Program-made: the position numbers and the translations under genes
Notes under the pieces: model-generated
What the model was told of the DNA's origin: nothing
Database searches by the model: none
Seen by the model: the letters and a program-made list of their open reading frames with translations, nothing else
DNA from: Hemileia vastatrix
Taxonomy: Eukaryota; Basidiomycota; Pucciniomycetes; Pucciniales; Zaghouaniaceae
Assembly (NCBI GenBank): GCA_030280995.1
Contig: JASXTE010000011.1
Coordinates: 1,736,501-1,800,500 of the forward strand
Length of the DNA: 64,000 bases
Direction: 5' to 3'
Shown here: positions 10,997 to 22,786 of the stretch, piece after piece
How the letters are laid out: each line of letters begins with the position of its first letter
Numbering within the stretch: position 1 is the stretch's first letter

Positions 10997-11931
10997 ATGT
11001 TGAATTGTCCTACCCCAACTCCCACGCCTCCACACACTAAAGCGGATGGTGGAATCATTACCCGGCAGTATTCTCAAGCCTTCACAGCCTGCGAGTCCAT
11101 GGAATACTTCTGCGTTGAAAGCGCGGCGACATGAGGTCCTCGCCAGAAATGCGAGTTTTGCTGCTGGAGATGGGTGGCGTGTGATGCCTTGTCTAAAAAT
11201 GCGGACATCAAGCATCGATTTACAAAAACCAAATATTGGGTAATACGGAAAACCAAAGAGGTGGTCGAAGATATTTGGGACGTATCAATTGGGGATGATC
11301 AGTCGGTGGGAGAGACTGAGGAGGAAGTTGAAGATACTGTAGCAACCTGGGTAACCCAGGCCACAAGTAAGAAACGAGGGGTCAAAGAAGAGATAGATGA
11401 ATTAGTTGAATAGGATGAGGATGAAGTCTCCATCTCAAGACGGACGCCAAAGAAGCGGCAGGTGGTCATCGAGGATGACAAAGAGGAGAAAGAAGTGGCG
11501 GTGGAAGTCACCCCGAAATTATTCTTAGAAGCTGACCCATTATTCGAAGTAAGTCCATTCTTCTGTTATTTTAAAAATTTTGTTACTGATGATCTTGTTT
11601 TTAGAATTCAGATGTCATCACAGAAGTTCCAATTGTGGAAGCTGTGCCATTGCTGCCAGTTGAGGCAAATCAACCAGTGGTTGATTTGAGGGAGGACAAC
11701 AAAGAGACTCTCGACCAGGTATGGTTGAAGAAACCTCTCCAAGGTCAACAAAGTTGATTCATTGAAGATTTAAGCGGTGAATTCAATAAGATTGTTGATG
11801 CTGCCTCCTTCGATGTGGCCGAAGAATTACTGGAAATTGGGGAAGTGGTACCTGTAGGAGAGGGGGAGGTTTTTGAGAAATTCAGGAAGGAAATTAGAGT
11901 GGTTTTGGAAAAAATGAAGAGATTGGTTTGA
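10997..11931 (+). pseudogene. Antisense spliced gene in element 2 (Cys-rich, acidic; decayed)
   Basis: From ATG 10997 one frame runs to a 56-bp intron at 11549-11604 (GTAAGT, branch CTGAT, TTTTTAG; phase 0). It continues in frame to TGA 11929-11931, for 292 codons in all. Three in-frame stops interrupt it (TGA in the Cys-rich part, TAG at 11411-11413, TGA near 11755). Each is one C-to-T change from a sense codon (CGA or CAG). The N-terminal part has a Cys-rich patch (CEFCCWRWVACD), followed by acidic and Lys-rich segments (KKRGVKEEID, PKKRQ) and an acidic, helical-looking C-terminus. I do not recognise the family. It lies between pol and the 3' LTR, opposite to pol, in an element with no gag upstream of protease. 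It could be a relocated gag-like gene, an accessory gene or a captured host gene. Confidence 0.6.
11549..11604 (+). other. Intron of the antisense gene
   Basis: 56 bp, GTAAGT donor, CTGAT branch-like site, CTTGTTTTTAG acceptor. Removal keeps the frame. Confidence 0.7.
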
Positions 11932-12880
11932 GAGAAAATAAAGGAGAAAATTTAAAATGGAAGGAAAAGGAAAAGAAAGAAAGAGGGAAGGAAAAAAAAA
12001 GTAGAAAGCAATTTGTGTATTTATTTATTTATTTGTTTTATTTTGTTGTTTTAATTGAAAATATTGATATATATTTTATAAGATTTTGAGAAAAGAAAAG
12101 AAAAAAGGAAGAAAGAAAAGATTTGAATAAAATTTTGTTTTAAATTTTGAAAGAAGAGAAGATAGAATGTTTAATTGAAGGAATTTTAGTTCAAGTTTTG
12201 AAAAGAAAAAATTTAAGTAGGAAAAAGAAATAGTTGATTGAAACAATTTTGTTTGAAGTGAAAATTTAATGAAAGGAAAAATTGTTATTTGTGAAAGTTT
12301 ATTTATTAAAGTTTTTAGGAATTTTGATTATTAGAAAAGAAAGAAGAAAAAGAAGAGAAGAAATAATTTTTAAAAAAAATTTGAAAGAAAGAAGTAATTT
12401 GTTCGAAGAAATTTTAAAAGAGAGATTTAGAGGTTGAAGTGAAATTTGAGAAAGATTGTCGTGTTGCGTTTGTGAAATATTTTGATATTTCGAGGAAAGG
12501 AAATTTTTAAGGAAAGAATGTATATAGAAAATTTAAAAAGAAAAGAAATTTTAAAGAAATTTTAAAAGGTTTTTATGAATTTTTTATTTGTTTTGTTTTA
12601 ATTTTTATTTTATTTTATTTTACTTTAATTTTGTTTTATTTTATTTTAATTTTATTTATTTTTATTTATTTTAAAGAAGGTTGAAAAACTTTTAAAAGAA
12701 AAAACAAGAAAGAAGAAAAGAAAACAAAGAATAAAGAAATTTTAGAGGTAAAGATGTTTTAGATTTTAAAGAGAAGAATGAAAAGAGAAAGAAAAATAAA
12801 AGAGAGGCGAAAAATAAAAGAGAGTTTTAAGGTTTTGGTTTTAAAGGATATTTAAGATGAAAAGAGTTTAGGAGTTTGGG
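11932..12880. repeat. Purine-rich tract with TTTTA-type low complexity
   Basis: Nearly 1 kb of plus-strand A/G-rich sequence (AAAGAAAAGAAGG-like words) is interrupted at about 12580-12675 by a TTTTATTTTA-like run. No gene is visible. It separates the antisense gene from the chromodomain end of pol, so the two convergent genes share it as 3' untranslated sequence. Confidence 0.7.
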
Positions 12881-12887
12881 GGTGTTA

Positions 12888-14480
12888 GAAACATTGATGG
12901 CTGGTTCCCAGGATGTTTTGTCTGAATCATTGAGGAAGCCTTCCCATTCCACGAGGTATTAAAGTTTCCCCTTGCACATTCTTGAATCAAGGATACGACT
13001 TAATTCCAACTCTAGATGGTCTTCTACTTTGACCGGTTCCGGAGGAGGTTGGTTCCTGCCAGGGTATGTTTCTCAAACCAGTTCCAGGAGAGATACGTGA
13101 AAAACAGGGTGAATAGCCTGCCATTTAGGAGGTAGCTTGAGTCGAAATACAGTTTTAGAGACTTCAGAGTTGATTTCAAATGGTCCCAAGTGCCTTTCGG
13201 CTAGTTTCTTTGACGGTCGAGTTGTTCAAATGTTTTGTCACTACGCAATATAGGGGGTGGACTTGCTAGCAAGTTCTCAACCTGAACTCAGATGGAACTC
13301 AGATGGAACCTCCTGATTGTATGGTTCCTTTATCAATAGCTCAATGTGTGTTCAATCTATGGTGAGTTTGGGTCCAAGGTTGCGGACTTGCTAGCAAGTC
13401 CGCCCCCCATATTGTGTGGTGTGTGCATTGAGCCATACTTTGTCGCCTGGTTTAAAAATAGGAGCAGATTGTCGATGTTTATTGGCCTGCTCCATGTACC
13501 TTTGAGTCACTAATTCCAAATTTGATTTAATTTCTTCTTGGAGTCGTGATATGGTTTGAAGATAATGTTCCGCAGGATGATTAGTTCCTACATGGATTGA
13601 GTTGAATCGAAGATGCCTTCCATAAACAGTTTTGAAAGGAGATTGTCGTGTCGAAGAATGAGTCAAGTTATTATCAGCAAATTTGGCCAATGGTAACCAT
13701 GTGGTCCAATTGTCTTGTTGGTAACTGACATACATTCGAAGGTATTGTTCGAGGATTTGGTTGACCCTTTCCGTTTGCCCATCGGTTTCAGGATGATAGG
13801 CCGTGGAGAGATTCATCGTTATATTGAGTTGTCGACACAGTTGAGTCCAGAATGTGGATACAAACAACAAGCCTCTATCTGAAATAATATCATTAGGTAA
13901 GCCATGTTTGGAAAATACATATTCTAGAAACAATTTTGACAAATCTTCTGCTGTAGCAGTAGTAGTGGTTTTAATAAAAATAGACATTTTTGAAAATCTA
14001 TCTACTATTACTAATATAGCATCAAAATTATTAGAAAGAGGAAGTTGAGAAATGAAATTCATCGATAAAGATTCCCAAGTTTTAGAGGGAATAGGAAGTG
14101 GTTGAAGAAACCCATGCTTCCGGTGATGGGGAGCCTTATTCCTATTACATTCGTAACAAGCTCTTATATAGGCCTTGATTTCTCTGGTCATTCCTGGCCA
14201 GAAGAAATCCCTCGCTATTAACTGGTAGGTTTTATTAACCCCAAAATTACCAGCTAATGGAGAATCATGACGACTATTGAAAATCCATAATTTTATTTCA
14301 TTGTTGTTGGGTATGACTACTCTACCTTTGAAAACTAATAGACCTGATTCATTACTAAATCTTTTGGCCCCTTGCTTTGAGAGTGTTTTGTCTTTTAACC
14401 CTAAACAATAATTGTCCTTTGACTGAGCTTCGAGGAAGTTGGATAGTTGATTTTTAAAGGGTTATATTGTCATCAAATTA
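12888..14480 (-). pseudogene. Element 2 integrase and chromodomain (decayed)
   Basis: Minus strand. The integrase zinc region (CYECNRNKAPHHRKHG) is followed by the catalytic core. The first catalytic aspartate is replaced: LSMNFISQLP where the family has MDF. The second (SDRGLLF) and the glutamate (TDGQTERVNQ) remain. The best frame is 14191-13425, then a MITE (13239-13421) interrupts it. Beyond it come the integrase C-terminal module (LGPFEINSEVSKTVFRLKLP) and a chromodomain (YLVEWEGFLNDSDKTSWEP) with in-frame TGA and TAA. Upstream (14200-14480) the linker to RNase H is also readable with interruptions. It is inactive. Confidence 0.85.
13239..13421. mobile_element. CACTA-type MITE, copy B (183 bp), in element 2 integrase
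   Basis: Same family as copy A, in the opposite orientation. The ends are CACTACGCAATATAGGGGG and (rc) CACCACACAATATGGGGGG, with a 3-bp TSD TGT (13236-13238 and 13422-13424). Both subterminal palindromes are present; the right one is the perfect GGACTTGCTAGCAAGTCC. The core shares the ATTGAACACACATTGAGCTA and GGAACCATACAATCAGG blocks with copy A. Confidence 0.9.
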
Positions 14481-14599
14481 AGTTGATGAGTCGTTAACAT
14501 TGATTTGTTGAAAATTTATTTCACATTTGCTGGGTTCTTGTCAGCAAATGAGTTCCCCCGCTGTAGGTAAACGTTGTCCCAACGTGACAAGGTATCTGG

Positions 14600-16556
14600 G
14601 ACAATGCAGTTCTTACCCGGGCGAAGGAAATTCAGACAGAAATTTAGCCCACCTGGCTTGACGCCTGGTTAACACTTTGGAAGACATAAAGTATTTCAAA
14701 GCATTATGGTCTGTTAGAATTTGAAAAGGACTATCTAAACTGAGAAGAAAAGAGCGCAATTTTTTAAGACAATGAATAATAGCTAAAAGCTCTTTGTCAT
14801 GCTTTTCATAATTTAATTCTGCTGCAATGAGTTTGCGTGACTCAAAAGCAACAGGATGAAACAATTTTGTTTCAGGATTTAATTGAGAAATGACCCCTGC
14901 AATAGCATAATCGCTCACATCTGTCTTGATTATTGTCGAAGCAGAAGGATAAAAGTGTCGAAGAATTGGAGCTGTGGTGAACGCAGTCTTCAATGCTTCA
15001 AATTCCTTTTGTGATGTAGAAGTAAAAACAAAAGGAATATATTTTCTAAGAAGATCAGTAAGATTGGAAATATTTTTAGAGTAATCTTTAATAAATCTTC
15101 TATAGAAATTTGCAAAACCCTAAAATCTTTGTAGGGATTTAACAGTTTTGGGCTCAGGCCATTCCAGGAATTTTTGGACCTTTTTGTTGTCCATGACTTA
15201 GAACCATCAGTGGATAACGTAAAACCCAAAAAATTAATTGATTTAAGATGGAATTTGCATTTATTGTGCTTGGTGTAGAGACCGTGATCTTGAAGTGGAT
15301 TTAGAACCTGTCAAACATGATGAATATGTTCATCTAGTGTCTTTGAGAAAATTAAATTATCACCTAAATAGACAACAACAAATTGTTTGACAACATCTTG
15401 AAAGATTTCATTGACAAAAGTTTGAAAAGTTGATGGTGAATTACACAATCCAAAAGGCATAACTAAATATTCAAAACTACCAAATCTAGCGCATTGCAGT
15501 CAGTGGTTCATGACCTTCCGCAATGCGAATAAGATTGTAAGCGCCTCTAACATCAATTTTAGAAAAGAAATTAGCACCATTGAAAAGGGTAAGAAGTAAT
15601 GACATAGGAGGAACAGGATATGCATTCTTCTTAGTGACTTTGTTGAGCTTTCTATAGTCAACACACAACCTAAGGCTACCATCCTTTTTCTTTACAAAAA
15701 GAACAGGGGAGCCGGTTGGAGATTTACTGGCTCTGATGAAACCTTTGGCTAAATTCTCTGCAATGTAGTCTCAAAGAACTTGAGATTCGTCCTTCAACAA
15801 CAAATAGACAGGACCTACTAACTCTATTTGATGGTCGTAGGGTCAATGAGGTGGTAAATTATCGGCCTTGTGGATTGAGAAAACATCAAAGAAATCATGA
15901 TAGATTTCCTGTAGATTTGATTTAATGGCTTCAACGTTGATTTGGTTGTCCTCATCATCTTCAAGAGAATCTGTCGAGGGAAGACCATAAGTGAGAGAGC
16001 ATAATTCGATTACTTCAAGGCAATTTGAATCCTCTTTGAGTGAAGTCATTGAGCTAGAAGGGTTAGCCAATTGCTCATTTAGAGAAAGATCAGATGCTTG
16101 CAAGTCATCTGGCAGAGATTTGTCCTCTAGCAGGACATTGTCAGGCGGGTTTTTTAACTCCCTATTGACCTGCATTGAAGAATCAGAAATATACTTAGTG
16201 CGTAGGGTTATCAATCCCCGTGTCCAATCAATTTCAGGATTCCAATGCGTTAAAAAGTCATGGCCAATAATGGTATCGTCCATCCTTGGGGCATCCAAGA
16301 CTGATAATTCCCACTCGAAGGGGGAAAAATTCAGAAAGTTGAAAACCCATAAAACTTTCTTACTTACCCAATATTTGGGTTCCTCTGATTCAACCAAATA
16401 TATTGAAGTTCAATTGATATCTGTGAATTTCAGCTTTAACTTCTCGGCAAAAGATAAACTGAAAAAAGAAATTGAAGCTCCAGAGTCTATAAGACAACTG
16501 AAGGGGGTAACCTCCTTAAAAAGAATGGTAGGAGGAGTGCGTTGAACAGGTGCCAT
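14600..16556 (-). pseudogene. Element 2 protease, RT and RNase H (decayed, no gag upstream)
   Basis: The frame begins at ATG 16556, only about 75 bp inside the 5' LTR. It goes straight into an aspartic protease (LIDSGASISFF), then IIGHDFL, then RT blocks ([35 protein letters not shown]). The RT active site reads YLGDN instead of YxDDI, so one catalytic aspartate is lost. RNase H follows (TDVSDYAIAGVISQ ... LTDHNALKYF). In-frame TGA at ~15842 and ~15770 sit where relatives usually have Arg-Pro-Tyr-Asp and Arg-Asp-Tyr, which points to CGA to TGA. A short deletion shifts the frame near 15490. The lack of any gag before protease is unusual for Ty3 elements. Confidence 0.85.
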
Positions 16557-16632
16557 TTTTAAAAAATTTAGAGACACGTGAAAAAGGACATAGTAGTGCA
16601 AAGAATGATAACTACGGAGAATTAAATTATAC

Positions 16633-17441
16633 TGTCACCGGATGACCTACGCACAAGGTCAAGGGTCTTCCTGGAAGTGAGATGGAGGGAGGAGTTTAGA
16701 AACATCTTCAAGGCACAGAGGAAATGTTCAAGAAAGTGATTTGAAGATGACTCAAAGGAAGAGCTACTGCTTCGAGATATGTTCGAGAAGAATTCTAATA
16801 TAATTTAAGGGTAATATTAATATTCTTAAGATCTCACAAAGGGTTGGAAACTCAATAATCAAAGATTTAGGATTGAGAAATGATTACTGAGAAAATAAGG
16901 AAAGATACAATAATTATGATCAATCCTGGGGTTTTACCACTATTTACTATATATACGTTTTATAATTTAATTCTAAAGAATGTCAAACCAAAACCCAACC
17001 CCTTTTATATCCATTACTCCTCCTCGCATTGACCTCATACCCATCCACTATTCTGCACACCACAGACCATTAAAAAATACACCCGTTACACCTGCACCCT
17101 CCTCACTAACATCTGTCAACCCTTTAATCCTCCACTTACCATTCTGTCCATGCTCACTACCCCTTTTAATAATCCACAGATACTTAATAAACCTTTTAGC
17201 GGACTATTAAATTGACTATTGTGCTGTGTGTTGCTTATTGAGGAAAAGACTAACACACACTATTGAGAGATTGACTGATTTAGATTTAGAGTTTAGACTA
17301 GTGCGGTTGAATAGTGAGTACACAAAGGAAAGTTGCAGTTGCTATGTAGAATTGCTTTCTGTGCTTTGAGTATGGATTTAGACCTCTGTATTATTGATTT
17401 ACTGAGCTGCTTTTGCCTCGAGTTTCACGTGGCGCATGACA
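16633..17441 (-). repeat. 5' LTR of element 2
   Basis: 809 bp, TGTCACCGG...TGACA. A minus-strand TATA motif ATATAAAAGG lies at 17001-17010, so the LTR promoter points towards pol. The 76-codon plus-strand reading frame inside it is antisense to the LTR promoter and not credible. Confidence 0.88.
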
Positions 17442-18236
17442 CATTACTGGAATCTAAAATTTTTCTCATTTTGAATTCCAGATGGTAAAATAATACTGAA
17501 ACCTGTGCTAATATCATCATCACCAACATAATCTTATCACATTACCACCAATTTGAATTTCTAAATAGATCTAAGTCAACAAAATTCTATAACTGTTTCA
17601 AAAATTTCAAAATATCCTCCCCTGAGTTTTATTGAAGCAAGGGGTGGGTATCACCAAATTTTTCTAAGTCATCAATTTTCCATGTCACATTTGAAAATTT
17701 GGCAATATCCTCCCCTTCATTTTATTGAAGTAAGGGGCAAAAATCACCAAAATTTATTATATTTCCATACATTAATATATAAATAAATAAGACAAATCAA
17801 ATTTACTAGTTTTAAAGTAATGAAAATTCCTCAGGCTAAAATATGGACCAAGTGTAGAAATTAAGTTTGGGACTTTCTACAGGCATAGGCAAGAAGAACC
17901 CCATGAAAAAATTTAATTTTATCATTATCACTGTTTATACAACACAGGTTTGTTGGCTCATTACTTTAGTTTACTAAATTGAAATATCAGATTTATATAT
18001 TAAAAATTTATGAAAGAATAAAAAATATTTGATGACTTTAAAAATCACCATACTTTTTTGATCTACTTAAAGTTTTATTAAATTTATTACTTTTACATTC
18101 TTTTTTTACCCCTTTTATCCTTTGGATTAGCTTTGACTTGTTTGGAAGGAGCAGCCAAAATGGGTAAAGTTGTGACAATATTGAAAACTTGGAGGATCTA
18201 TTGTTGTTTGGTGATTATTGTGAGAAGAGTTCCAAA
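17442..18236. other. Intergenic remnant with a two-copy direct repeat
   Basis: No gene is visible. About 17605-17665 and 17695-17757 are direct repeats of a segment with CTCCCCT, TTTTATTGAAG and AGGGG. On the minus strand each reads AGGGGAGGATATT, resembling the polypurine tract of an LTR element. It may be the last trace of another retroelement. Confidence 0.4.
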
Positions 18237-18635
18237 CTATTTGATGATTCCATTTCCTAATCCAAAATTATTTATACACCTATGATCCCAAAAATATAAT
18301 CCATGTCCTTTGATTTTAGCAGGTGAAAGAATAGGTTTTCCAGTAATAGGATTGATATAAGAAAAGATCCCCAAAGTAAGATAATTGGCATCACTAAAAT
18401 TTTTATGTATCTTTTTATGAAATCCAGGATGAGTAATTATAACATTTGAAAACAATAGAGGCTCATTTCTAATTTCTTCCCATTCAAAGTCACACCAAAG
18501 TGGAATTTTAACTCTGGTTGCAAGTTCACAATTTTTTTGAAAAGCTTTATTACCAAGTTTTTTAAGTTGAAGAGAAAGTAAAAAATTAAAGGATGGTAAA
18601 GAGTCCCATTTTTGAAACTCATTTTCTATTTCTAC
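18237..18635 (-). pseudogene. Unidentified ORF fragment
   Basis: A 132-codon minus-strand open frame lies between an upstream TAA and a TAG at 18237. It contains a Trp/Phe-rich stretch (GHGLYFWDHRCINNFGLGNG) and a His/Phe-rich centre (ITHPGFHKKIHKNFSDANY). No ATG suits the upstream end, and a possible splice acceptor (TTTTCTCAG on the minus strand, ~18651) lies just above it. It is probably the last exon of a gene or transposon whose 5' part was lost or displaced by the solo LTR at 18774. I do not recognise the family. Confidence 0.4.
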
Positions 18636-18773
18636 TTAAGATAAATTTCTGAGAAAAGAATAGATGCATATAGAATCTAAATGAGTGAGATATATTAAGA
18701 ATGAGATAATAAAAGTTATTACACTTACCAAGAGAAAAACCTTTAATAAATCCTGGTCTCCATGCAAACTAAT

Positions 18774-20047
18774 TGTCAGCCAGGCTATACCAGGAGCCCA
18801 TTAAATTGTATGTTAATCTATTGGAGCTTAATGAGGGCGAAAAATTATGCATTTTATGTATATAAATTAATATTATATTGCATAATAGAACTATATAACA
18901 ATTGTATTATAATATAACTAAAATAAGGTTTATATTAAATTTATTATTAAATAAATTATAGATACAATTGAAACTCATAAAATACTTTATATTCTATAAA
19001 ATTTTGGAGCATTTTTCATGTTTTTAATACTTATAAATTATTAATTAATTTATTAAATATATTATAGTTAAAAAATCAAAATATTAAGTTATAATATAAT
19101 TAACCGAATAAATTAAATTAAAGTATTAAAATAAAACCTTTATATCATATGAATTATGAATATTGAGCGCTTTTTTGACTCATAATTATGTCATTAAGGT
19201 ATTAAATTAGTTAAAACATTTTATTTAATTAATTACTAATGTTTTATTCTAAAATTTAGTAATAATATTAAATTAATAAATTGTTTTAACCTAATTTAAT
19301 TCTTAACTAATAAAATGGGTTATATTAATTAATATCTTATGTTCCAGAATTAATTAATTAATTACACTAATTATTTTATTAAAATAGTTTAATTTTTATG
19401 TTTCACTTAAAATGGGTTATTATCAAAAATGTTATAAATTGAATTAGTTAATACTTCAAGTGTTTCAATTTTATTTAATTACTCACTTATTTTAAAGATT
19501 TGTTTGGGGTTAAATTGGTGAATTTTTTTGGGCTCTTACTTATTTTTTAATTAATTGTTTTATATTTTTCCCTTAAAGATTTTGTATACTTAATTTTAAC
19601 TATTAATTATTTCTTATCTTATTTTTTATAGAATATAATTTCTTGTGGCGCTTCAGAGATCCCCTTGCCTATATAAGGGCCTTGGGAAACCCCCTGTAGC
19701 TCTATCACTTATTATACACTCAATTCAAATACAATTTTAAATATATTATGTTTATTTTATTTTTATTAGCATTATAAGTCTATATTTAAAAGTAAATAAA
19801 TTATCTAAGGTTTCTATAAGTCTATTAATAATTATACTTGAGAACCGCGCACTGCTATATAACTTACAAGATTGAAATATTATAAATTGAACCTTACTGT
19901 TTTGTCACTGCTCAAATATCCTCATAGCATTTCTTTAAATTTTCTCTCTTAATTTCTTAAGCTACCAATTTTTATAAAAATCTATTTTATTATTTTTTTC
20001 TATTCCTTTCCTCCTTTTCCCTCCTTCTTCTAGACAACCGGCCAATA
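18774..20047 (+). mobile_element. Solo LTR, relative of the C/D/E LTR family
   Basis: TGTCAGCCAGGCTATACCAGG start; the end resembles the CTAGACAACTGATCGACA terminus of D/E. The flanks CTAAT (18769-18773) and CCAAT (20048-20052) form an imperfect 5-bp TSD. The core promoter block GCGCTTCAGAG ... TTGCCTATATAAGGGCCTTGGG is retained. No internal region remains, so this is an LTR-LTR recombination product. Confidence 0.82.
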
Positions 20048-21052
20048 CCAATCATGATACCACCAAAAAAATTCTTATTTCTTATTAGTAAGCAAACCAA
20101 AGCCATTTGATATATTGTTGTAATGAAATCAGATATTTGAATAAAGGATTAATATTTAACTCCATTGAATGAATAATTTTTTTAAATCAATTAACGTTTA
20201 AAAATATTACTTTTTACAGCCTTAACTTCATCACCTCATAATTTGGTTAGATATTTGATTTCTTCTGGTAAATTTTTGTAATATTTATTTTTTTATTGGC
20301 TTTAGTTCTATAATACTTTATGTTTGATAAATGGCCAAATAAAATATTCAAGTATATATTCTTATAATTATTTTATTTTGATAAGATCAATAATCATTTT
20401 TTATGTTTGAAGGTTTTGAAGAAGATTGAATTGAAGTAGAAATTGAAGATGATGATAAAGATAGACATGTAAGGCTTGAATCAGAAGAAACAGATTTTAT
20501 TTATTCTGAAATTTTTTTTTGACAATTTTTCTTAATTTTTTTTTGATGATTAAAATGAAGTAGAAATTGAAGAAGATGATAAAGTAGATAACAATAAAGA
20601 TATAGCTGTAATGCTTGAATCAGAAGAAACAGACATATTTTTTTCAGAAAAAAATTTTTACTGGTCAAAAAAATGTCAATTTTTTTTTATAAAAATAATT
20701 AAAAACTCACACAATTTAAATTAAATGACCTAAAAGATTTTCTGCAAATAATAAATAAGAATAACTTTTACTTTACTTCAATTTGATGAGTTTTTTGGTT
20801 AATTCTGCATAAAAAAACAAAATAATGAAAAAAATAAATATTAATAAAACTTTTCTGTCAATTTTTTAATTGCTCCCTCATTGGTCCATGTAAAACTTTT
20901 CTGTTAATATTTTCATTACTTCCTCATTAGTCCCCTTTCTCCCCTTGTAAAAACTCTCAAATGTCCACTCCAAACTCCTTTCAAAACCTTCCAAATCTTC
21001 ACCAAAACACCCCTAAACCCTCTCCAAAATTCTCACAAACCATCCCCCAAAC
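20048..21052. other. Intergenic, with a duplicated acidic segment and a C-rich end
   Basis: Two ~90-bp direct repeats (about 20430-20510 and 20556-20648, period ~126 bp) both translate on the plus strand to related acidic peptides starting EVEIE and containing LESEETD. Stops surround them, so this is at most an exon remnant. From about 20930 the strand becomes C-rich (CCCTAAACCCTCTCCAAAA), continuing after the nested insertions at 32783 and 50025. Confidence 0.45.
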
Positions 21053-22786
21053 TGGCAACCAGGCTGTACCAGGATCCCACTAAATTTTATGATAATTTAT
21101 TGGATCTGAAAGAGAGTAAAAAATTATGTATCTTATCTATATAAATTAATTTTTTATTGCATAAAAAATATATATAAATATCATATTAAATATAATTAAA
21201 ATAAGTGTTATATCACTATTAGTTATATAAATTTAAATAAACATAGAATTTATTCTATTCTATAAAATATTTTCACATTTTTTAATTATTTAATGTTCAT
21301 AAGCTAATACGTAATTAATTCTTATTGTAACTATAAGTAAATTCAGCTTATAATTTAATTTTTTATTTACATCAAATATTAAAATCCTTATATTAATAAT
21401 TATTGGGATCTTTTTTGACCCTTAATTGTTTCAGAGAAATCATTAAATATTCCAACACACTTTCTTAATAAAAAATATTAAATCTCTTACTCTAAATTAG
21501 TAATCTCATCAAATTAATTATTTTTTGACTCAAAATATTTATTACACTAATGAAATAGTTTAAAACAATTATATATTCTTGTTTTATACTTAAATAATTG
21601 CTTAAAATATTTATTAGTATCTTGTTTTTATCATCATTTAAAATGGTTAGTATTTAAATAACATTAAATCATGCTTTAAATTTAATTTAGTATTTTTTCT
21701 ATGTTTCAAACTTATTTAATTACTCACTAATTTGATTATAACTGTTTGGGCTAAAATTGGTGAAAAAAATAGTCTCTTACTTATGTGTTTAGTTATTTTT
21801 TTAATGTTTTTCCCTTAATTTTTGTGTTACACATAATTTTTCCCTTTTGTTAATGTTTTACTTTACTCATACTTTGTATATACAACTTTTTTGTGCTTCA
21901 GAGAGATCCTTGCCTACATAAAGGCCTTGGGTAATCACCTTTAGCCCATCACTTACATTATCTTTGTAAGCCGGTTGTCTAGAAGAAGGAGGGAAAAGGA
22001 GAAATGAATAGAGAAAGGGAATGAAATAAAAAATTTATAAAAATTTGGATTTAATAAGTGTAAGAAAGTTAGAGTGAGAAATAAGGAAATGCAATGACAA
22101 AAGCTTGAGGAGTGACTCAACGGGAGGTTCAATATATAATATTTAAATTTTATAACTTATGTATCAATGCGCAGTTCACAATTAGTATTATTAACAGACC
22201 TAGAGAAACCTTAGATATTTATATAAAATTTAGATTAGAATTGTAGTACTAATAAAAATAATAATAAAGGTATTATATTTAAAAAATTATGGTTAAATTG
22301 TGAGTGTATAATAAGTGGTCTGGCTACAGGGGGTTACCCAAGGCCTTTATATAGTTAAGGGGCCCTCTGAAGCGTCATAATAAAGTATATAAACAGGGTA
22401 ATAAATATATAATAACAATTAAACAATTCTGAGTAATTATAAGGGGAAATATGACAAAATTAACTAAAACACATGTGTTAGAGCCTAAATATCCACCAAT
22501 TTAATCTCAAACAGTTACCATAAATTTAGTGAGTAATTAAATAAGTTTGAGACACATAAAAATAATTAATTTAATTTAAAACATGTCTTATAGTCTTTTT
22601 AAATAATAACCAATTTAATTAAAACATGAAAAATAACTTATTTTAACATGTGAAAAATGATGTAATTAACTAATTTAGTATAAAACATGAATAATCAATT
22701 ATTTTAATTACTTTTATTTGTGTAATTATTAATTTAATTTAAAACAAATACTTTTATAACAAAATTACTAATTTTTAGAATGAAAC

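Larger units (their letters stand above)
196..17441 (-). mobile_element. Ty3/Gypsy LTR retrotransposon, decayed (element 2), host of nested element 1
   Basis: The element is bounded by ~800-bp LTRs starting TGTCACCGG and ending TGACA. The right (5') LTR is intact at 16633-17441. The left (3') LTR is cut by element 1 into 196-226 and 10122-10899. The flanks CCTTA and CATTA form an imperfect 5-bp TSD. The two LTRs differ at roughly 25 positions by eye, so this insertion is much older than elements 1, C, D and E. Pol runs on the minus strand (protease, RT, RNase H, integrase, chromodomain) with many stops and frameshifts. I found no convincing tRNA-primed PBS beside the 5' LTR and no purine-rich PPT beside the 3' LTR. 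No gag lies upstream of protease. An antisense spliced gene occupies the 3' internal region. Confidence 0.85.
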
